From: JAYSYM01 sp964543475
Lineage (GTDB): Bacteria > Bdellovibrionota > Bdellovibrionia > Bdellovibrionales > JAMPXM01
NCBI GenBank assembly: GCA_964543475.1
Contig: CAZIYJ010000003.1
Location: 186,001-250,000, forward strand
Direction of reading: 5' to 3'
DNA length: 64,000 nt
Every line of letters starts with the position of its first letter. Positions within the stretch are counted from its first letter, which is position 1. The notes under the pieces are model-generated. The model made no database searches. It was not told where the DNA came from and worked only from the letters and a program-made list of their open reading frames with translations. This document shows positions 26,058-33,994 of this stretch, one piece after another. A program made the position numbers and the translations under genes.

Positions 26058-26528
26058 CTAAAGATCTTTTTTCATGTCCAAACTTGTTTGTATAAATCCC
26101 ATCGACAGGTAAAGTTGCTTGGCCACTTCGTTGTGATTGAATACGTGTAAACGTACGCGAGTTGCGCGAGCGCTTCGTGCTTCATCGTCGACAAGCTTCA
26201 TCAATGCTTTGCCATAGCCTTTGCCGCGATAGCCAACTTCGATTTTTATGTCGTTCACAGAAGCAACCTTCTTTCCAAAACGCTCTTGCAACCCCAACCA
26301 AAGATAGCCTATCGGTTGATTTTTCTGATTTTCGAAAACGTCGAAGAACAGTTGCCCTTGAGTTTCAATGCCTTTTGAGACAAGCCTCTGAAATTGTTGA
26401 TCTGCGTGTTTCAATGCCTCTTCGAAAGAAATATCTTCTGATGAAGCAAGATTTTTCGCGAAGCCAATTTGTGAATCTTTTTTGAATACCTCAAAGGTTT
26501 CTTCAGACATCCGTTTTAAACAAATCAT
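26058..26528 (-). CDS. GNAT acetyltransferase
   Basis: The ATG at 26528 is chosen over an in-frame TTG 10 codons earlier. The GNAT motif A is clear: NDIKIEVGYRGKGYGKALMKLVDDEARS (about residues 95-122), followed by RLHVFNHNEVAKQLYLSMGF. It would transfer an acetyl group from acetyl-CoA to an amine; the substrate cannot be inferred from sequence or neighbours. Confidence 0.85.
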   Translation of the reverse strand: MICLKRMSEETFEVFKKDSQIGFAKNLASSEDISFEEALKHADQQFQRLVSKGIETQGQLFFDVFENQKNQPIGYLWLGLQERFGKKVASVNDIKIEVGYRGKGYGKALMKLVDDEARSARATRVRLHVFNHNEVAKQLYLSMGFIQTSLDMKKDL

Positions 26529-26659
26529 TTTGCTCAATTCCTGCTTTGTGATTTTCAATTTCCGTTTTTCGTCGTCAGTTTATGCCTCAGTGCGAACCGT
26601 TTGTTTTCACCGCGGCTTCAACTTTGCTGAAAGCCACTGTAAAACCAAAAGGAGAAGGC

Positions 26660-26980
26660 ATGAAGACATTTAGAACACTTGATCTAGCAATCGAATTTTA
26701 TAATAAAGCCGAGCAGACCAAGCTCACTGGTAAGCTGAAAGACCAATTACTTAGAGCTTCATCTTCGATATCTCTCAACCTTTCGGAGGGCAATGCGAAG
26801 AGAACGGTAAAAGAAAAGAAGCGTTACTACCAGATGGCATATGCATCCGTTCAAGAATGTAAGACAATATTTAAGCTTGCTCGTATTGAAGATACTACGT
26901 CCGATGCGGCGGACAAACTCGGTGCTTACATCTTTAATTTGTTAAAATCGGAGATTAAAACACTAGAATTCAAAAGCTAA
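26660..26980 (+). CDS. Four-helix bundle protein (23S rRNA intervening-sequence/Avd type)
   Basis: The ATG at 26660 has GGAGAAGGC upstream. The 106 residues contain the family hallmark FRTLDLAIEFYNKAE, followed by LLRASSSISLNLSEGNAKRTVKEKKRYYQMAYASVQEC, which matches the S23/Avd four-helix bundle family. Members lie within 23S rRNA insertions, beside diversity-generating retroelements, or alone, as here: no reverse transcriptase or rRNA is nearby. Palindromic GGTATACC-type repeats begin 10 bp after the stop. Its function is unknown. Confidence 0.88.
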   Translation: MKTFRTLDLAIEFYNKAEQTKLTGKLKDQLLRASSSISLNLSEGNAKRTVKEKKRYYQMAYASVQECKTIFKLARIEDTTSDAADKLGAYIFNLLKSEIKTLEFKS

Positions 26981-26990
26981 CTGGGATTCA

Positions 26991-27028
26991 GGTATACGGG
27001 TTAACTGGTATACCGGGGTACCGGTATT
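26991..27028. repeat. Palindromic GGTATACC-type repeat cluster
   Basis: Three related units follow each other: GGTATACGGG, GGTATACCGGG and GGTACCGGTATT. The first and second form an inverted repeat (GGTATAC / GTATACC) with a 10-nt spacer, and the second contains the perfect palindrome GGTATACC. They start 10 bp after the four-helix bundle gene. The role is unknown. Confidence 0.5.
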
Positions 27029-27188
27029 AGGAAGATGGCGTCACTGGTCAATAGCCTGAAAAATCAAATAGCTGGATTGAGGTAAAGCCAAAAATAGATG
27101 GCTTTGAACCCCGCGTGATTTACTGTGATGGTCTTGATCTAGAGCTTTAGACGAATTTCCAGATTCCGGCTGATCATCAAAAATATGC

Positions 27189-27220
27189 ATCACTTGCAGC
27201 AAGCAGGTGATTTCTTTTTT
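27189..27220 (+). terminator. Rho-independent terminator-like hairpin
   Basis: ATCACTTGC and GCAGGTGAT form a 9-bp stem (one G-T pair) around the loop AGCAA, followed by a T-rich tract (TTCTTTTTT). It lies 209 bp after the four-helix bundle stop, so it ends either a long 3' UTR or an unannotated small RNA. Confidence 0.65.
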
Positions 27221-27491
27221 CTTCCTTTTATCTTTTGAAAAGCAAACTTGCTTCCCAAAATTGCCGAAACAATTCCTACCACTGAGATGATTGCGATTAG
27301 AGTTTCCATCACTTGTCTTCGCACTTTTGGATAACGTGCTCAACTCCAATTCTTAAAAATTCTCGACGCGACTTCGGTCCAAACGATTAGGTAATTCCTT
27401 TATTATTCGCGACCAAAGCAGAGAAGCCGGGAGGCAGGACTGTCAGTGAGTGTGACCTTTTCTACATACTTGATGAAAAGAGGAGCACTTG

Positions 27492-28301
27492 ATGATTTCA
27501 CGAAACGCACTTATGTGCGCAAACCGCCGCTTAGGACTTTTCACGCTAATGATAGTCGCGGCTTTAGTCCAGCTCGGTTGCTCGAAAGAAGAGTTCAATA
27601 AAACTTCTGCTGCAGCCGATGGACATTCGCCTTACATCGAAGACGACGGTGAGTCAGAGCCCGGGCTGAACGATCCCGATTCAAAGATCAGTTTGGGTCC
27701 CGATTTCGCGCCGGTCTCAGGAAGTCTTGGTAGTTGTGCCCGTGCGTCTTTATCGCAGATAGCGCAAGTGAACTTAGGTGTTCCTAAGCACCGTACCTTT
27801 GTTGAACGATGCTTAGCTGAGACAAAGTCGTTGAAATACTGTCAGCAAATCGCTCGACCTAACCCTGACAGCCACAGATCTTTTGATTGCACATATTCAA
27901 GATCGCAGGCTCACGTGTTTGTTCATCCTGACGAGAAAACATGGAAGAACGCGATTGAGGCTGTGAAAATCGTCACAGAACTAGAAGCTAAGGGAATTAA
28001 AGTTGAACGCATCTACAACTGGTGGAGACCGGAACCATACAACCAAAACGTTGGTGGCTCTCCGACGAGACATCCATTCGGAACATCAGTTGATGTTCGC
28101 TTCCCTTCAAAGACAGAACAAAACAAAGCGCACACACAGCTTTGTAAAATGAGAGCACAAGGCAGAATTCGCGCAGTCGGTTATTACTCAGGTACTGGGT
28201 TGCACTTAGGTATTGGCGATAAAGCTGCAAACACATGGGGTAAGAGCTGCTCAGGCGGATTCGACTCTGCATCAGTTACTCTCGCAGATCATTCGCACTA
28301 A
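27492..28301 (+). CDS. Peptidase M15-like lipoprotein (D,D-carboxypeptidase fold)
   Basis: The ATG at 27492 has AGGAG 7 nt upstream. A lipobox (VQLGC) follows the signal. The C-terminal half has YNWWRPEPYNQNVGGSP, TRHPFGTSVDVRF and GTGLHLGIGDK, the His-x6-Asp...His arrangement of zinc ligands in M15/VanY-type peptidases that cut peptidoglycan peptides or D-Ala-D-Ala. Cysteines before it may form disulphides. A terminator follows at 28341. In a predator such an enzyme could act on prey or self wall, but that is inference. Confidence 0.75.
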   Translation: MISRNALMCANRRLGLFTLMIVAALVQLGCSKEEFNKTSAAADGHSPYIEDDGESEPGLNDPDSKISLGPDFAPVSGSLGSCARASLSQIAQVNLGVPKHRTFVERCLAETKSLKYCQQIARPNPDSHRSFDCTYSRSQAHVFVHPDEKTWKNAIEAVKIVTELEAKGIKVERIYNWWRPEPYNQNVGGSPTRHPFGTSVDVRFPSKTEQNKAHTQLCKMRAQGRIRAVGYYSGTGLHLGIGDKAANTWGKSCSGGFDSASVTLADHSH

Positions 28302-28340
28302 TCCTGAGATTCAAAACGATACAAATCAGTAGTTAATTAG

Positions 28341-28365
28341 GGCCGGGTAACACCGGCCTTTTTTT
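28341..28365 (+). terminator. Intrinsic terminator
   Basis: GGCCGG-GTAACA-CCGGCC forms a 6-bp GC-only stem followed by seven T residues, 39 bp after the peptidase stop. It separates that gene from the CueR-type promoter that follows. Confidence 0.85.
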
Positions 28366-28378
28366 ATTTTATTAGCGC

Positions 28379-28409
28379 TTGACCTTCCAATCATTGGAAC
28401 GTCGATACT
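28379..28409 (+). promoter_or_regulatory. CueR-type promoter/operator for copZ operon
   Basis: The -35 element TTGACC (28379-28384) and -10 element GATACT (28404-28409) are 19 bp apart, the lengthened spacing of MerR-family promoters. Within the spacer an ACCTTCCAAT/ATTGGAACGT dyad centred at 28392 matches the CueR operator consensus. A CueR-like regulator is encoded at 31913. The same element recurs at 29481 and 35591. Confidence 0.8.
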
Positions 28410-28444
28410 TTGTACAGAAGCAATCAACCAACAAGGGAGAGCTT

Positions 28445-28654
28445 ATGTACGAACTTAAAGTATCAGGTATGACATGCGCTAGTTGTGCGGACACCATCGG
28501 TGACACCCTTCAGGCAATTGACTCGAAGGCAGAGGTCGAAGTGAACATACAAAAACAAACGATCTTGGTTAAGAGCACTAAGGATAGGGGAACGATCACT
28601 GCTTTGATTGAGGAATCCGGATATCCGGTTTTAGCTAGTCGTGAGATCGCCTGA
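28445..28654 (+). CDS. copZ: CopZ-like copper chaperone (HMA domain)
   Basis: The ATG at 28445 has GGGAG 5 nt upstream. The 69 residues are one heavy-metal-associated domain: YELKVSGMTCASCADTI with the Cu(I)-binding CxxC at residues 11-14 and the usual beta-alpha-beta-beta-alpha-beta length. CopZ carries cytosolic Cu(I) to the copper ATPase or repressor. It is directly behind a CueR-type promoter. A CCTCC/GGAGG hairpin follows at about 28665-28680. Confidence 0.9.
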   Translation: MYELKVSGMTCASCADTIGDTLQAIDSKAEVEVNIQKQTILVKSTKDRGTITALIEESGYPVLASREIA

Positions 28655-28716
28655 TTTTTGCCCCTCCGCGGGGTGGAGGCCTTTGCTGCTTCCATCCCGA
28701 ATTAAGGACTAATGAT

Positions 28717-28815
28717 ATGGAAATCAAAGATGAAAAACTAAGGAAGCAAGCCGAAGCAATTTACCAATTTGTGTTGGTGATTTTTTTTACTGTCGCAATA
28801 GCTTGGCGGCTCTAA
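28717..28815 (+). CDS. 32-residue single-span membrane microprotein
   Basis: The ATG at 28717 is preceded by AAGGA with an 8-nt spacing, and the frame runs 32 codons to TAA. The product has a charged N-terminus (MEIKDEKLRKQAEAIYQ) and one hydrophobic helix (FVLVIFFTVAIAWRL). It sits between copZ and marC on the same strand, in the likely CueR operon. Small single-span proteins often act as transporter accessory subunits; that role is inference. Too short for standard gene callers. Confidence 0.6.
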   Translation: MEIKDEKLRKQAEAIYQFVLVIFFTVAIAWRL

Positions 28816-28825
28816 GAGGTAGCGT

Positions 28826-29476
28826 ATGGAATCAGAGGTACTATCACGATTTATTTTAGTCTTCTCGAGTCTATTCGTGATTGTCGAGCCGTTCGGCTCT
28901 GTTCCAACGTTTATTACTCTCACTAAGGATTATAGCGAATCAGAAGTGAAGCGAGTTGTTCTGCGGGCAAGTTTGTTTGGGCCTGCAGTGCTCATCTTCT
29001 TCTCTCTATTCGGGATTTGGGTTTTTAAGTTTCTGCAATTGGACATGAATGCTTTTAGAGCAGCGGGCGGGTTGCTTTTGCTTCTAACAGCACTTGATAT
29101 GTTGAGAGCAAAAAACCAAGACTGCAGCAGATGTTCAATTGAAGAGATGAATGCGCCAAACGAGCGGGAGGACATAAGCCTGGTGCCCGTTGCACTTCCG
29201 ATGCTTGCGGGGCCTGGGGCAATCACATCTGTAGTGGTGTTTTCGACTGACCATACGTCTGAGCACGTCTTAAATTTTGCCATTCTGTTAGCAGCAATTC
29301 TGCTTACGTTTTTGATCTCGTATTTCGTTTTAGGTTCATCCGTTCACATTAAGAGAAAGCTCGGGAGATCAGGTCTCACAGTTATTCAGAGAATTATGGG
29401 CCTACTCCTAGCAGCCTTGTCGTTGCAGTTCATTGCTATGGGATTGGTGCCACTCGTTAAAGGTATTTGGATATAG
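28826..29476 (+). CDS. MarC-family integral membrane protein
   Basis: The 216 residues have six predicted membrane segments and the MarC/UPF0056 signatures: VIVEPFGSVPTFITLT near the start, FRAAGGLLLLLTALDML, and ALPMLAGPGAITSVVVF in the middle. The family has no established substrate; the original link to multiple antibiotic resistance was not upheld. A CSRCS motif in the central cytoplasmic or periplasmic loop could bind metal, and its position between copZ and copA suggests a copper-linked role (inference). Confidence 0.85.
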   Translation: MESEVLSRFILVFSSLFVIVEPFGSVPTFITLTKDYSESEVKRVVLRASLFGPAVLIFFSLFGIWVFKFLQLDMNAFRAAGGLLLLLTALDMLRAKNQDCSRCSIEEMNAPNEREDISLVPVALPMLAGPGAITSVVVFSTDHTSEHVLNFAILLAAILLTFLISYFVLGSSVHIKRKLGRSGLTVIQRIMGLLLAALSLQFIAMGLVPLVKGIWI

Positions 29477-29480
29477 TCGC

Positions 29481-29511
29481 TTGACCTTCCAACAATTGGA
29501 AGGTGTACATT
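29481..29511 (+). promoter_or_regulatory. CueR-type promoter/operator for copA
   Basis: TTGACC (29481-29486) and TACATT (29506-29511) are separated by 19 bp. The spacer holds ACCTTCCAA-CAA-TTGGAAGGT, a perfect 9-bp inverted repeat matching the CueR box. It lies 23 bp before the copper ATPase start. This is the best of the three copies in the window. Confidence 0.88.
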
Positions 29512-29533
29512 AAACTTGTTTCGGAGGTATTAG

Positions 29534-31903
29534 ATGAAGGCTTCAAGTGGACACACAAATCACCATGACCATAGTGCGCACAATCATACACATGCGGCGC
29601 CGGGAAAAGTTAAAGATCCGGTATGTGGAATGATGATCGATCCTCTGTCAGCAAAAGGCGGGAAGAGCAGCCATCAAGGAGAGGAATACTTTTTCTGCAA
29701 TCCTAAGTGCAAAACGAAGTTCGACGCAGATCCGAATGCTTACCTTAAAGAAAAGCCAGTTGTTCCTGTAAGTACGGCGGATCAGCAGAAAGTCTACACT
29801 TGTCCAATGCACCCCGAGATCAAACAAAAGGGACCGGGTAATTGCCCCATTTGCGGAATGGCTTTAGAGCCTGAAGAAATAAGTCTCGAAGAAGAAGAAA
29901 ATCCTGAGTTAATCGATTTCACTAAAAGATTAAAGGTGAGTATCCCACTTACGCTCCCACTTCTCATCCTTGCAATGTCAGATTTGATTCCGGGTCAACC
30001 GGTGCAGCATGCAATTCCGTTTTGGTTAAACGCAGGCATTCAGTTTGTTCTAGCAACGCCGGTTGTTTTATGGGGAGGCCTGCCATTTTTTGAAAGAGGT
30101 TGGGCTTCGGTTAAAACTCATAACTTCAACATGTTCACACTCATCGCACTTGGTACGGGTGTTGCCTACTTGTTCAGTCTTGTTGGAACGTTCTTTCCCT
30201 CAGTATTCCCAGAAACGTTGAGAGTTCACGGCGGAATGGTTCCACTTTACTTTGAGGCAGCTGCTGTAATCACAACTTTAGTTCTTCTAGGCCAAGTTCT
30301 GGAGCTTCGTGCGCGAAGTAAAACAGGGAATGCAATTCGAGCACTCCTGGGTCTAGCGCCGAAAACTGCGAGACGAATCAAAGACGACGGTACTGAAGAA
30401 GATATTCCTTTAGAGCACATTCATCTTGGGAATCGATTTAGAGTTCGGCCTGGAGAAAAAGTTCCGGTAGATGGCAAAGTCGTTGAAGGAAAGAGTTTAG
30501 TTGATGAATCAATGATTTCCGGTGAGCCAGTGGCAGTTGAAAAGCAAGTCGGCTCCTCGGTCACGGGCGCAACTGTCAATGGTGCAGGAAGTTTTGTGAT
30601 GGAGGCAACTCGCATCGGTTCAGACACTCTACTTTCACAGATTGTAAAGATGGTGTCGCAAGCGCAGAGAAGTCGTGCGCCGATTCAAAAGTTAGCCGAT
30701 ACAGTTTCAGGTTACTTCGTCCCAGCTGTAGTTGCAGTCTCCATATTAACTGCGATTGTGTGGTTCTTCTTTGGGCCAGATCCAGCATTCACGTTCGCGA
30801 TTGTGAATGCAGTTGCGGTTTTGATTATCGCGTGTCCGTGTGCGCTAGGCTTAGCTACTCCAATGTCAATTATGGTTGGTACAGGGAAAGGTGCAAGCCT
30901 CGGTGTTTTAATAAAGGATGCTTCCGCACTTGAGACAATGGAGAAGATCACAACACTCGTAGTTGATAAAACTGGAACGCTGACATTAGGTAAGCCAAAG
31001 CTTTTCAAAGTTCTTACCGAAGGATCGCAAGATGAAGCTGAGTTGCTGCGTCTAGTTTCGGCTATTGAAAAAATTAGTGAACATCCGCTAGCAGAGGCGA
31101 TTGTCGAGGGCGCGAAGGAAAAAGGAATTAGCATTCCCGCAGTGAAGGACTTTGAGTCGATCACTGGTATGGGTGTTAGAGGGCTTGTCGATGGTAAAGA
31201 AATCTTAGTAGGGAACAAGAAGCTGCTTCAGAAGTTTGGCATTGATTCAGCTTCACTAGTTGAGAAAGCTCTTGAGCTTCAAAAACTTGGTAGTGGAGTG
31301 ATGCTAGTGGCAATCGACAAAATACCCGCTGGAATTATTGCTGTAAAAGATCCTGTAAAGGAATCCGCCAAAGAAGCAATTAAGTACTTCCATGCAAAAG
31401 GAATCGAAGTTGTGATGCTTACTGGAGATAACAAAGCTACTGCAGAAGCTGTCGCAAAAGAAGTCGGCATCGACCTCGTAGAAGCCGAAGTTCTCCCTCA
31501 GCAGAAAAACGAAATAGTTCGTAAGTTCCAAGCTGAAGGTAAAAAAGTGGCAATGGCAGGAGATGGTATCAACGATGCGCCAGCTCTTGCGCAAGCTGAT
31601 ATTGGGATTGCGATGGGAACAGGTACTGACGTAGCAATGGAGAGCGCAGGTGTGACGCTCGTTAAAGGTGATTTGTTAGGAATCGTGCGCGCGCACAAAC
31701 TCAGCCAAGCTACTATGAAGAACATTAGGCAGAATCTAGTTTTTGCATTTGGGTACAATGTTCTTGGTGTGCCACTGGCAGCGGGAGTTTTGTATCCGTT
31801 CTTCGGCTTACTTCTCAGTCCAATGATAGCAAGCCTTGCTATGAGTCTAAGTTCGGTATCGGTAATTGGAAATTCGCTGCGACTGAATCAAAAGAAGATC
31901 TAG
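29534..31903 (+). CDS. copA: Cu+-exporting P1B-type ATPase with YHS and heavy-metal-binding N-domains
   Basis: The His-rich N-terminus is followed by a YHS domain (KDPVCGMMIDP...FFCNPKCKTKF, about residues 28-65) and a heavy-metal-binding domain (YTCPMHPE...CPICGMALEPE, about 88-115), replacing the more common HMA domains. CPCALGLATP in the metal helix, DKTGT, TGDN and AGDGINDAPAL are all present. GYNVLGVP in M7 and AMSLSSVS (MxxSS) in M8 complete the Cu(I)-selective P1B-1 set. It pumps Cu(I) from cytosol to periplasm. GGAGG precedes the ATG, with a CueR-type promoter upstream and cueR downstream. Confidence 0.95.
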   Translation: MKASSGHTNHHDHSAHNHTHAAPGKVKDPVCGMMIDPLSAKGGKSSHQGEEYFFCNPKCKTKFDADPNAYLKEKPVVPVSTADQQKVYTCPMHPEIKQKGPGNCPICGMALEPEEISLEEEENPELIDFTKRLKVSIPLTLPLLILAMSDLIPGQPVQHAIPFWLNAGIQFVLATPVVLWGGLPFFERGWASVKTHNFNMFTLIALGTGVAYLFSLVGTFFPSVFPETLRVHGGMVPLYFEAAAVITTLVLLGQVLELRARSKTGNAIRALLGLAPKTARRIKDDGTEEDIPLEHIHLGNRFRVRPGEKVPVDGKVVEGKSLVDESMISGEPVAVEKQVGSSVTGATVNGAGSFVMEATRIGSDTLLSQIVKMVSQAQRSRAPIQKLADTVSGYFVPAVVAVSILTAIVWFFFGPDPAFTFAIVNAVAVLIIACPCALGLATPMSIMVGTGKGASLGVLIKDASALETMEKITTLVVDKTGTLTLGKPKLFKVLTEGSQDEAELLRLVSAIEKISEHPLAEAIVEGAKEKGISIPAVKDFESITGMGVRGLVDGKEILVGNKKLLQKFGIDSASLVEKALELQKLGSGVMLVAIDKIPAGIIAVKDPVKESAKEAIKYFHAKGIEVVMLTGDNKATAEAVAKEVGIDLVEAEVLPQQKNEIVRKFQAEGKKVAMAGDGINDAPALAQADIGIAMGTGTDVAMESAGVTLVKGDLLGIVRAHKLSQATMKNIRQNLVFAFGYNVLGVPLAAGVLYPFFGLLLSPMIASLAMSLSSVSVIGNSLRLNQKKI

Positions 31904-31912
31904 GGGACTGGA

Positions 31913-32299
31913 ATGAATATCGGAGAAGCTGCGAAAGCATCAGGAGTAAATGCGAAACTTATTCGGCACTATGAATCGATTGGCATAATCCCAAAAGCCT
32001 CAAGGACTGAGTCGGGCTACCGAACTTACTCTGATGCAGAGGTAAACATACTCGCCTTCGTAAAGCGAGCAAGAGGGCTAGGCTTTTCGATGAAAGAAAT
32101 AAAGAAGTTGGTTAGTCTCTGGAGAAACCGTTCCCGAGCAAGCTCTGATGTAAAGCCTTTAGCTTTAGAGCATGTTCGGGAGATGGAGCAGAAAATTGAT
32201 GAACTGCAAGCCATGGTCAAAACATTGAGGCATCTGGCTCGCAATTGTCATGGTGATAGCCGTCCTGATTGTCCAATTATTGATGGTCTGGCGCAGTAA
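31913..32299 (+). CDS. cueR: CueR-like MerR-family Cu(I) sensor
   Basis: The 128-residue protein has an N-terminal MerR winged helix (MNIGEAAKASGVNAKLIRHYESIGI) and a dimerisation helix. Ser77 and the loop Cys112-HGDSRPD-Cys120 coincide in number and spacing with the E. coli CueR residues that bind a single Cu(I) in two-coordinate form. It would twist the 19-bp-spacer promoters at 28379, 29481 and 35591 when copper binds. It lies 9 bp after copA and so is co-transcribed and self-amplified. Confidence 0.93.
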   Translation: MNIGEAAKASGVNAKLIRHYESIGIIPKASRTESGYRTYSDAEVNILAFVKRARGLGFSMKEIKKLVSLWRNRSRASSDVKPLALEHVREMEQKIDELQAMVKTLRHLARNCHGDSRPDCPIIDGLAQ

Positions 32300-32456
32300 G
32301 TATTCTATGTGTCGCTACTGTTGGAAATGAAACTAGTGTAATCGCCATTGCTGGCCATAAGTCCTCATATATCAGAATTGCTGAACGTGAGTGGAAAACT
32401 GCAAAGCGCCGGATCTAAAATTTGCAAACTTAGTGCGTTAGAGTTTACAATTTTTC

Positions 32457-33431
32457 ATGCAAATCAAACTATGGGGAGTTCGTGGGTCTCTGCCAGCCCC
32501 TTTAGCTCCAGACGCTGTTAAGTCTCAAGCGAGATTAGTATTATCTGAAGCTTTAAAGCGCAATCTTTCAGGTGAAGTAGAATTGAATAATTATTTCGAT
32601 AGTCTGCCTGTCTCAAAACTCGGCGGGTTTGGTGGAAACACCGCCTGCTATGAGATTACTTCCGGCGATCAAAGTGTAATTATTGACGCCGGTAGCGGCC
32701 TGAGAGCGTTAGGTCATGAAGTTACCTTTAGTGCGCCGGGAAACCAGTGTAGGGTGTTTCATATTTTTCTAACTCACTTTCACTGGGATCATCTTATCGG
32801 TCTGTGCTTTTTTATGCCGATCTTTACTCCGGGTGTGGAAGTGCACTTTTATGCTGTCCAGCCCGAGCTTGAAATGGTGATTCGCACACTTTTTCGAAAG
32901 CCTTTTTTTCCAGTTCCATATGAGTCGCTCGGCGCAACAATTTTCTTTCACCAGTTGGACGCACGGAAACCTGTCCTAGTTAATGGAATTTTATTAACTC
33001 CATATTTGCTCGATCATCCTGATCCGTGCTGGGGATACCGGGTTGAGAAAAACGGAAAGGCTCTCGCGCTTTGTGTGGATACTGAGTGCGTGAGAGTTTC
33101 ACGGGAAGCCCTTGGACCCGATCTTCCACTCTATCAAAATCTCGATGCGATGATTTTTGATGCTCAGTTCACCCTTAGTGAGGCCGCTAAAAGAGTATCG
33201 TGGGGCCATGCAGCCGCTACAATAGGATTGGACCTAGCAATTCGAGAGCAAATTAAAAAAGTTTATTTTGTTCACCACGACCCATCACTCTCAGATCAAG
33301 AAATCGCTCATGCCGAAGCCCAGACTCGAGCGTACTACCAGTCTTTTATGGAAGCTGAGCGGCGCGCAAAGCGTTCAGCTTTTCAGGTCGACTGGTCGTT
33401 TGCCCATGAGGGTTTGGTGATAAATTTATGA
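32457..33431 (+). CDS. Metallo-beta-lactamase-fold hydrolase (PhnP/RNase Z-like)
   Basis: The start MQIKLWGVRGSLPAP and GGNTACYEI are typical of the cyclic phosphodiesterase branch; the zinc motif is THFHWDHLIG (about residues 105-114), with further ligands in DHPDP, CVDTE and a late HHDP. An insertion of about 45 residues separates VRGSLPAP from FGGNTACYEI. It would hydrolyse a phosphodiester. The stop overlaps the following STAS gene by 4 bp, so both form an operon, perhaps for signalling. Confidence 0.85.
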   Translation: MQIKLWGVRGSLPAPLAPDAVKSQARLVLSEALKRNLSGEVELNNYFDSLPVSKLGGFGGNTACYEITSGDQSVIIDAGSGLRALGHEVTFSAPGNQCRVFHIFLTHFHWDHLIGLCFFMPIFTPGVEVHFYAVQPELEMVIRTLFRKPFFPVPYESLGATIFFHQLDARKPVLVNGILLTPYLLDHPDPCWGYRVEKNGKALALCVDTECVRVSREALGPDLPLYQNLDAMIFDAQFTLSEAAKRVSWGHAAATIGLDLAIREQIKKVYFVHHDPSLSDQEIAHAEAQTRAYYQSFMEAERRAKRSAFQVDWSFAHEGLVINL

Positions 33432-33976
33432 AAGGACTCACTGCGCAGCTCACGAGAATCGAGAACGGTACTATTTTTGCGTTGGCCGGGACGATTGATG
33501 AAGAAGCAGATTTTGGAACTCTAGAAATTGGTGACTCAAAGCTACTTATTTTCGATCTTCAAAAAGTCACTCGAATTAATTCAATTGGTATTCGTTCCTG
33601 GATAATTTGGTTTAATCAGTTTTCGCAAGAAGTGAAAATTATATTTCGCAACTGTCCTAAAAGCATAGTGGATCAATTTAATATTGTTGAGAATCTCCTC
33701 CCTAGCAATGCGTTAGTAGAGTCATTTTACGTCGTATTCTACTGTGAACGCTGCGATAGCGAAAAGCCGTTGCTTCTGAACTGCTCGCTCGATCTTGAAA
33801 TTGAGCCGCTTACTAAATGTTGGACTCTGAAAATACCTCAGTACCCAGTTTGTCTTGCTTGCGGCAAGACAATGGAGCTCGGGGTTCACAAGCAAAGTTA
33901 CTTTAGATTTTTACAGCTCGAAAAGTCTCATAACGAGACGTTATTATCCTTAAAATCTAATGTTGTTAGAGCGTGA
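33428..33976 (+). CDS. STAS-like protein with C-terminal zinc-ribbon
   Basis: The N-terminal 100 residues show a STAS-like fold (LLIFDLQKVTRINSIGIRSWIIWFNQF), where Asn precedes Ser in place of the usual Asp-Ser phosphorylation pair. The C-terminal part contains paired CxxC motifs (YCERCDSEKP and VCLACGKTM) about 40 residues apart, a probable zinc ribbon. STAS proteins are anti-sigma antagonists or scaffold subunits. It is translationally coupled (ATGA) to the phosphodiesterase-like gene upstream. Confidence 0.65.
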   Translation: MKGLTAQLTRIENGTIFALAGTIDEEADFGTLEIGDSKLLIFDLQKVTRINSIGIRSWIIWFNQFSQEVKIIFRNCPKSIVDQFNIVENLLPSNALVESFYVVFYCERCDSEKPLLLNCSLDLEIEPLTKCWTLKIPQYPVCLACGKTMELGVHKQSYFRFLQLEKSHNETLLSLKSNVVRA

Positions 33977-33994
33977 TTTCGCCGATACGTATTC

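Larger units (their letters stand above)
26981..27491. other. Gene-free interval with repeats and a hairpin terminator
   Basis: This 511-bp interval contains the short GGTATAC repeats at 26991-27028, a small stem AAAGCC/GGCTTT near 27084-27105, and a strong T-tailed hairpin at 27189-27220. A 102-codon minus-strand frame at 27041-27349 has no recognisable features or start context and is not called. A small RNA ending at the hairpin is possible. Confidence 0.4.

Noticed and set aside
27041..27349. 102-codon minus-strand frame in the gap after the four-helix bundle gene
   Set aside because: No ribosome-binding site, no recognisable motif, low-complexity composition, and it runs across a strong terminator hairpin.
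27446..27480. TGTGACCTT...TGAAAA resembling the ECF-type motif, before the M15-like gene
   Set aside because: Spacing is 2 bp shorter than at 42573 and the -10 would lie too close to the start codon.
28660..28682. CCTCC/GGAGG stem after copZ as a terminator
   Set aside because: No T-tail follows on either strand and the next small gene has its own ribosome-binding site; attenuation is possible but unsupported.
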